DNA of 26,891 bases from JAAYKT01 sp964408955 (lineage in GTDB: Bacteria > Bacillota > Clostridia > Lutisporales > Lutisporaceae): contig CAYPBK010000033.1 of assembly GCA_964408955.1 (NCBI GenBank), positions 1 through 26,891 of the forward strand, in the 5' to 3' direction. The position numbers were made by a program, and so were the translations under genes. The notes under the pieces are model-generated. The model had not been told where the DNA came from and did not search any database. It was given only the letters and a program-made list of their open reading frames with translations. Positions 22,643-26,891 of the stretch are shown piece after piece (within the stretch, counting starts at the first letter, position 1; each line of letters begins with the position of its first letter).

Positions 22643-22900
22643 ATTAATATCAGACCGGTTTCAGATTTACGAAATAAATATCCTGAAATAGAGGATCTTG
22701 TCATAAAAAGCAGCAAGCCAGTTTTCCTAACTAAAAACGGTCGTGGTTCTATGGTCTTATTAAGTATTAAACAATACACCGACCTAATCAATGATATAGA
22801 GACCAAGTTGGATGAAGCTGATAGGGTAGCCGAATCTACTGATACTAGGTATATGAGTGAAGAAGTCTTTAGCAGAGTGAGAAAACGTATTGATGAATAA
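22643..22900 (+). CDS. Orphan Phd/YefM-type antitoxin with ATT start
   Basis: 85 residues beginning (M)NIRPVSDLRNKYPEIEDLV. It matches the N-terminal DNA-binding half of Phd/YefM antitoxins (NIRPVSDLRNKY, then KPVFLTKNGRGSMVLLSIKQY) with an acidic C-terminal tail that would bind a toxin. A perfect AAGGAGG ribosome site lies at 22628-22634, yet no ATG, GTG or TTG follows at the right distance. The only candidates are ATT codons, with 22643 (8 nt) best and 22640 (5 nt) next. ATT starts are very rare, known mainly for infC. No RelE/ParE-type toxin ORF follows: the downstream 30 bp lead into a terminator of the opposite gene. It is an orphan antitoxin, either poorly translated or recently inactivated at the start codon. 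Confidence 0.75.
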   Translation: MNIRPVSDLRNKYPEIEDLVIKSSKPVFLTKNGRGSMVLLSIKQYTDLINDIETKLDEADRVAESTDTRYMSEEVFSRVRKRIDE

Positions 22901-22908
22901 AAAGGGAG

Positions 22909-22937
22909 AAAAACTGCTTTAAAATTAAACCTAAAGC
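22909..22937 (-). terminator. Terminator of the 132-residue membrane protein gene
   Basis: On the minus strand GCTTTA...TAAAGC (6 bp) is followed by AGTTTTTCTC. The stop codon TAG is within the left arm. Confidence 0.45.
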
Positions 22938-23329
22938 TCTTTTTTCTTATATTTATAAGTATATATGGCAGTGGATATATTTATAAACAAAAAAACTACT
23001 ATGGGTACGAAAAAATATATTACTTCCTTGCCATCTATGCTCCCCATTCCTATGCCTACAAAGGATATAATAGAGGCGAAACAAAAATAAAGTATTGCTA
23101 ATATGTATAAAAATACATTTGCATATAATGCAAAGGTAAATAGCATTAGTACAAGAGCTATATAAGGTCCTGCGATAAAAGGTCCCCCTCGAAATACATT
23201 TGCTATTATTTGACCCGTGGGGAAAAATATACCTCCTATCAGTATGATTAGAAGCATTATAGGGTGATATAGCTTGCTTTTATTAAAATCTACATAGAAT
23301 TCATGAATTTTTTTATTCAATATCTTCAA
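22931..23329 (-). CDS. Small multi-spanning membrane protein
   Basis: 132 residues with about four membrane segments: 20-38 (HPIMLLIILIGGIFFPTG), 50-70, 72-95 and 105-125. The intracellular tail ends YKYKKKEL. No catalytic motif is recognised. The start is a TTG at 23327-23329 very close to AGAAAGG; another in-frame TTG at 23318-23320 has better spacing. Its last 20 codons are duplicated as a stub at 22518-22574. Confidence 0.65.
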   Translation of the reverse strand: MKILNKKIHEFYVDFNKSKLYHPIMLLIILIGGIFFPTGQIIANVFRGGPFIAGPYIALVLMLFTFALYANVFLYILAILYFCFASIISFVGIGMGSIDGKEVIYFFVPIVVFLFINISTAIYTYKYKKKEL

Positions 23330-23413
23330 ACCTTTCTAAATATGTTAGTACTTATATAAGAATAACATAGCCATAAGTATTGATAAAGTCTCCTGTACTT
23401 AGATTTGTTTATC

Positions 23414-23445
23414 TATGATATAATTATGGTAATAATTATATCATA
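23414..23445. promoter_or_regulatory. Perfect 14-bp palindrome before the nucleotidyltransferase gene
   Basis: Arms TATGATATAATTAT and ATAATTATATCATA around GGTA. The left arm contains TATAAT (23419-23424), a plausible -10 box for the downstream genes. The right arm ends directly before the GGGAGGGG ribosome site. This layout suggests an autoregulated operator, as in many toxin-antitoxin operons. The 10-bp half site ATGATATAAT is shared with the palindrome at 21676-21713. Confidence 0.6.
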
Positions 23446-23458
23446 GGGAGGGGCGAGT

Positions 23459-24025
23459 ATGGCTAATTCCAATAGTATTAATCAATTGGATAAAAACAAG
23501 CTATTAGAAATTTTCGATTACTTAAATGAACGTTTAAAAGAAAATCAGCTTCAACTTGAAATAACCATTTACGGTGGTTCTATTATGACCATGATTTATG
23601 ATAATAGGCCTGCTACAAAGGATATAGATTGTGTGTTCAGTGAAGTTAATTTAAATCTGATGGATAAAATACTCGAGCTTACAAGGTTCACCTTCAATCT
23701 TTCTGATAAGTGGATAAACGAAGAAATAAAAGAACCATTAAAATCTCTAATCAAAGAAGATAAAGAGGTGTTTAAAACATATTCAAATTTAAAACTCACA
23801 AAGCCAACGGCTGAACAACTATTAGCTATGAAAATCCTTGCAGCAAGACCCGAGCCTGCTAAAGACTTTATAGATGCTAATATTCTATGCAAAGATTTAA
23901 ATATCACTACCAGGCAAGGTCTTTTAGATGTAATTTCAAGCTATATACCCCTTACTCTTTTAGGGGAGAGACAAATTAGTTTTATAAAATATTTAGGAGA
24001 GGACCTCGGTTATGATTGGCAATAA
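23459..24025 (+). CDS. Nucleotidyltransferase-fold protein (DUF6036/AbiEii-like)
   Basis: 188 residues, ATG after GGGAGGGGCG. The N-terminal half has the nucleotidyltransferase signature: GGS at 39-41 (IYGGSIMTMIYDNRPATKD) and the metal-binding D55-x-D57 pair (KDIDCVF). The second half has KPTAEQLLAMKILAARPEPAKDFIDA, typical of the minimal nucleotidyltransferases found as toxins in AbiE-like and MNT systems. Its 3' end overlaps the next gene by 14 bp, indicating coupled translation. A toxin-antitoxin or phage-defence role is likely from fold and context, but the substrate is unknown. Confidence 0.75.
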   Translation: MANSNSINQLDKNKLLEIFDYLNERLKENQLQLEITIYGGSIMTMIYDNRPATKDIDCVFSEVNLNLMDKILELTRFTFNLSDKWINEEIKEPLKSLIKEDKEVFKTYSNLKLTKPTAEQLLAMKILAARPEPAKDFIDANILCKDLNITTRQGLLDVISSYIPLTLLGERQISFIKYLGEDLGYDWQ

Positions 24026-24389
24026 ATTTTTAAAGGAATTATATGAATACCCCGATGAAGATACTGGTATAAATCAATTGTTGGAGATGTTGAAATATAA
24101 GGATATGAGCTTTATAAATAGCATTTACGATGAAGTGGATCTGGATTTATGCAACAGCGAAGAAATTCAATACTTAACAAAGATTTCTGCTTTAATTGAT
24201 TATTTTTTGCAGCTTCATGAATTAGAAGTCCCCCCTTGGCTTAGAGATGACAGGCTCTGCTTTGATAAACCTTATTTTCACCCTAAAAGATTAAGCGATT
24301 TTGATAAAGTAAAGCTGCAATACACCAACCCGGGACCTTTTAAGGCAAGGAATGTTTATTTTGACCTCCATGGGTTAGAAAGAGTTTAG
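24012..24389 (+). CDS. Partner protein of the nucleotidyltransferase, unknown family
   Basis: 125 residues. ATG lies inside the previous gene, with GGAGAGGACC about 9 nt upstream. The first half is helical and acidic (NQLLEMLKYKDMSFINSIYD; CNSEEIQYLTKISALIDYFL); the second half is basic with a conserved-looking tail, LQYTNPGPFKARNVYFDL. I have seen similar proteins beside DUF6036 genes, which fits a two-gene module, but I cannot name a domain. It is the best candidate for the antitoxin or regulator that reads the upstream palindrome; no clear helix-turn-helix is seen. Confidence 0.65.
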   Translation: MIGNKFLKELYEYPDEDTGINQLLEMLKYKDMSFINSIYDEVDLDLCNSEEIQYLTKISALIDYFLQLHELEVPPWLRDDRLCFDKPYFHPKRLSDFDKVKLQYTNPGPFKARNVYFDLHGLERV

Positions 24390-24406
24390 AGATAAGGAAT
24401 AAATCT

Positions 24407-25492
24407 ATGAAACGATTTAGTTTGATATGGAAATTAATATTGATTTATATTACAGCCAATCTATTTATATTCATTCCTTTGAATAAATATATTTATAATA
24501 ATATTGGCGAATTCCATACGATTTTTAAGGATAATGACAGGCTTTATATGTACGATAAAACCCCTGATTTAGACATGAAAGGGCATTTTATAAATAAATA
24601 TTATAAAAATAATGATAAAAACATTATTATTGTCGGCGATTCCACAGTAAGGGATTTTTATGTCGATTATGAGGATTCCATAGGCAGGATTTTGGATAAG
24701 GAGCTTTTTGGCGAAAATTCTGAACCAAAGGTTTTTAATTTTGGCAGCGGTGGGACAAAATCCGTTTATATTTTTGAAAGGTTAAAGAAAGCTTTTGAAT
24801 ATAAGCCGGATTTGGTAATTTGGCAGATGGGGGCAGGAAGCTTCACCTCTATTGAATGGCTTTTACCGCCAAATTCGTCAAGTTATGATATAAGCCTGGG
24901 GGGCGGCTTGATTGATGCCTATAAGAATATTCCAAAGCTAAATAATGAGAACGGTTTCTTTCTTTCAAGGGAATTACGGAGCAATCTGGTTCCTTTACAT
25001 AGGTATAATGAATTTTACAATGAGTATTTTAAAGGGAGAAAAGCTAAGAAGGAAGGAAAGCCATTGCCTTACCCCAATGACTGGCATAGAACGGTTCCTG
25101 TCGGCGGAATAAAAGTAACGGAAGAATTCCATGGCATAGCTTTTGATGAGTCGGATAAGTATTTTAATGTTATCGGAGAGGTATGCAAATATGCTGCGGA
25201 TAAAGGCATAGAGCTTATGATTTACATTGCCCCAATAAATCAAAGCATTATGGCTAAGAAGTATGAAGCCGGATATTATGATAATCTATATGATGTGATA
25301 AAAAGCTATTCAGATTTATATAATGTGCCGGTTTTGAATCTATATAATGCCGTACCTGATGAGCTTTTTATTGATGGCGGTCATTTGAAGGAAGAAGGGG
25401 ACAGGATAGTGGCAGAAAAGTTATATGAATTTATTGTTGAAAATTTTTCAGATATAAACGGAGGAAATAAGTTTAATGATAAGCAGCATTAG
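24407..25492 (+). CDS. Membrane-anchored SGNH-hydrolase-like protein
   Basis: 361 residues with a single N-terminal membrane segment (about 8-27) and an extracytoplasmic SGNH/GDSL-type domain. Block I is GDST at 77-80 (S79 nucleophile), block II is FNFGSGG at 110-116, and block V is D323-G-G-H326 in FIDGGHLKEEG. Such proteins (AlgX/AlgJ/DltD-like) move acyl groups onto an extracellular polymer after an MBOAT protein has carried them across the membrane. The next gene is an MBOAT and starts inside the last codons of this one, so they are cotranslated partners. The polymer is not known from this window. Confidence 0.82.
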   Translation: MKRFSLIWKLILIYITANLFIFIPLNKYIYNNIGEFHTIFKDNDRLYMYDKTPDLDMKGHFINKYYKNNDKNIIIVGDSTVRDFYVDYEDSIGRILDKELFGENSEPKVFNFGSGGTKSVYIFERLKKAFEYKPDLVIWQMGAGSFTSIEWLLPPNSSSYDISLGGGLIDAYKNIPKLNNENGFFLSRELRSNLVPLHRYNEFYNEYFKGRKAKKEGKPLPYPNDWHRTVPVGGIKVTEEFHGIAFDESDKYFNVIGEVCKYAADKGIELMIYIAPINQSIMAKKYEAGYYDNLYDVIKSYSDLYNVPVLNLYNAVPDELFIDGGHLKEEGDRIVAEKLYEFIVENFSDINGGNKFNDKQH

Positions 25493-26774
25493 GCTTTTTA
25501 CAAGGTTTTTACCTATACATACTATTGTAATTTTTACATTACTTAGTCTTTTGTTTTTTTATATTTTTAAAGGACATAAAACTAGGGAAATGTCCTTGGC
25601 TTTTTGGGGATTTATTTTCTCATGCTTATATGGAAGCATGAAATTCACTCTATTGACACTTATAATTACAATAGTTGTTTATCATCTTTCTAAAATATTA
25701 ATTTCATTAAAAAAACAAGAAGCTATTTCTTCTGCTGCATTTAAAGATGAAAAAAAAGTGCGCGGTATTTCAAAGGAAGCGGGATCCTCTGCAAGAAAAG
25801 CTATACTTTTTTTTGGACTCATGCTTTCTCTTGGTATGCTATTATTATTTAAATATCCGATATTGAAGTCTCAATTGCCTCTTACCATCCAGGTTAAGGC
25901 TCTGGGCATTTCCTATTTCACTTTTAAGCTTATGCATGTATTGATAGACAGCTACAGAGGCAGAATAAAGGAATTAAATATTTATACCTTTCTTGCGTTT
26001 ATATTCTTTTTCCCTACATTTTCGGCAGGTCCTATTGATAGGTATCCACGCTTTGCAAAGGACTCTTCTGCAAGGAGTGATATGGCGCTTGAAGGGGACT
26101 CTATTAATATTGGCATTACGAGAATAATCACCGGGCTTTTTAAAAAGTTTATCATTGCAGATAAGACGGCAATTTTAATAGTAAGATTGGCACCTGATAT
26201 TCTTAAAGCTTCTCGACCAGTTCTGTGGCTTATAGTTTTTTTGTATTCTCTAAGGATTTATTATGATTTTTCCGGATATACGGATATTGCTATCGGATTG
26301 GGAAGGTTATTCGGCTTCAAAGTGCCGGAGAATTTTAATAAGCCTTATTTGAAACCAAATATAGTTTTGTTTTGGCAAAATTGGCACATGACTTTAACCT
26401 CCTGGCTTAGGGAATATTTGTTTATGCCCATTGGTAAGCTGCTGATAGGCTCTGTTGGTTCCGGTCATCCCTGGCTTATAAACAGCATTTGCCAGCTAAT
26501 AACCATGGCGGCGGTGGGGATATGGCATGGCTCAACTTATAGCTTTTTAATATGGGGGTTTTATCATGGAATTGGTCTTTCTTTATATAGAATCTATTCT
26601 GATTTGATAAAGAAATATAGTACTGAAAGCTTCGCCGATTTTTTAAACAAATCAAGAATTATAAGCTATTGCAGCATTGCTGTAACCTTTACATATGTAA
26701 GTGTTGGATGGGTCTTCTTCAGCTTTAATTGGAATATGGCTATTAAAATTGTTCTTAGGCTGATGGGATTGTAG
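25476..26774 (+). CDS. MBOAT-family O-acyltransferase
   Basis: 432 residues with about ten membrane segments. The family signatures are clear: PTFSAGPIDRYPRF (182-195), the conserved NWHMTLTSWLREY stretch (302-314) and the presumed catalytic H351 in GIWHGS. It resembles AlgI and DltB, which transfer acyl groups across the membrane for the O-acetylation of alginate-like polysaccharide or the D-alanylation of teichoic acid. Residues 80-105 form a charged cytoplasmic loop. GGAGG lies 10 nt before the ATG, within the SGNH gene; the 17-bp overlap indicates an operon. Confidence 0.9.
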   Translation: MISSIRLFTRFLPIHTIVIFTLLSLLFFYIFKGHKTREMSLAFWGFIFSCLYGSMKFTLLTLIITIVVYHLSKILISLKKQEAISSAAFKDEKKVRGISKEAGSSARKAILFFGLMLSLGMLLLFKYPILKSQLPLTIQVKALGISYFTFKLMHVLIDSYRGRIKELNIYTFLAFIFFFPTFSAGPIDRYPRFAKDSSARSDMALEGDSINIGITRIITGLFKKFIIADKTAILIVRLAPDILKASRPVLWLIVFLYSLRIYYDFSGYTDIAIGLGRLFGFKVPENFNKPYLKPNIVLFWQNWHMTLTSWLREYLFMPIGKLLIGSVGSGHPWLINSICQLITMAAVGIWHGSTYSFLIWGFYHGIGLSLYRIYSDLIKKYSTESFADFLNKSRIISYCSIAVTFTYVSVGWVFFSFNWNMAIKIVLRLMGL

Positions 26775-26808
26775 GAGCGCAGAAGTCCATAGAAAAGGAG
26801 AGGTTATT

Positions 26809-26891
26809 ATGAAAAATGAGTGGTTAAAAGCAATTGTTTTATTTATAATGTTGTATATAGTGTTAGCCTTTGGAGATTTTGGCACAGGCTT
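26809..26891 (+). CDS. Partial gene for a membrane or secreted protein
   Basis: The ATG at 26809-26811 follows AAGGAG by 8 nt, and the frame stays open to the window edge. The 27 visible residues start MKNEWLKAIVLFIMLYIVLA, a signal peptide or anchor. It lies 34 bp after the MBOAT stop, so it is probably the third gene of the acylation operon, where a second SGNH/DHHW-type protein is common. Confidence 0.7.
   Translation, partial: MKNEWLKAIVLFIMLYIVLAFGDFGTG

Noticed and set aside
22585..22806. 73-codon minus-strand frame
   Set aside because: It lies opposite the Phd/YefM frame, which has clear family motifs and a ribosome site; the minus frame has neither.

Overview
The window looks like a low-GC Gram-positive anaerobe of the Clostridia/Tissierellia type. 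The reasons are AT-rich codon use, strong AGGAGG-type ribosome binding sites with occasional TTG starts, three proteins with SLH-type modules, sigma-A style promoters and intrinsic terminators. I do not name a genus. From the left end to about 23.3 kb almost every gene is on the minus strand; the last 3.4 kb is on the plus strand.

Layout. (1) 60-1655: an intact IS1182-type insertion sequence lying exactly inside the intrinsic terminator of the next gene and flanked by a 20-bp duplication of that hairpin. (2) 1679-5079: a major S-layer-like gene with a consensus promoter and a leader of about 195 nt. (3) 5110-6081: small genes and debris, namely a four-helix-bundle protein, a solitary HicB-like antitoxin and the C-terminal stub of a HEPN protein. 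(4) 6098-8230: pyrG (CTP synthase), with an abnormal segment in its glutaminase domain that includes a dispersed-repeat peptide, and a small coiled-coil protein. (5) 8320-21587: a cell-surface cluster of a C-terminal processing protease (S41), two SLH-domain proteins and a 2109-residue IPT/TIG-domain protein. (6) 21807-23329: membrane-protein genes, a truncated paralogue and an orphan Phd/YefM antitoxin that has no canonical start codon. (7) 23459-24389: a nucleotidyltransferase-fold gene overlapping a partner gene, preceded by a perfect palindromic operator. (8) 24407-26891: an SGNH hydrolase plus MBOAT acyltransferase pair (polymer O-acetylation), then the start of a third membrane protein.

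The most unusual content is between the surface-protein genes. Seven blocks of a 7-bp repeat (consensus GGTCTCT, with variants) and four copies of a 52-bp repeat are concentrated there. Two paralogous plus-strand small RNA genes (about 10016-10106 and 14992-15073) have the same promoter, a 5' hairpin and a covarying terminator. Each is antisense to the spacer upstream of a surface-protein gene and sits about 285-295 bp from its start codon. The second also has a repeat of its 5' hairpin and an opposing promoter, which is the layout of a par/Fst-type type I toxin-antitoxin locus with no toxin ORF.

How the genes may work together: the S-layer, SLH and IPT/TIG proteins would form the envelope coat, the S41 protease would act outside the membrane, and the SGNH/MBOAT pair would decorate a cell-surface polymer. 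Functions are inferred from recognisable motifs only; no database search was possible.
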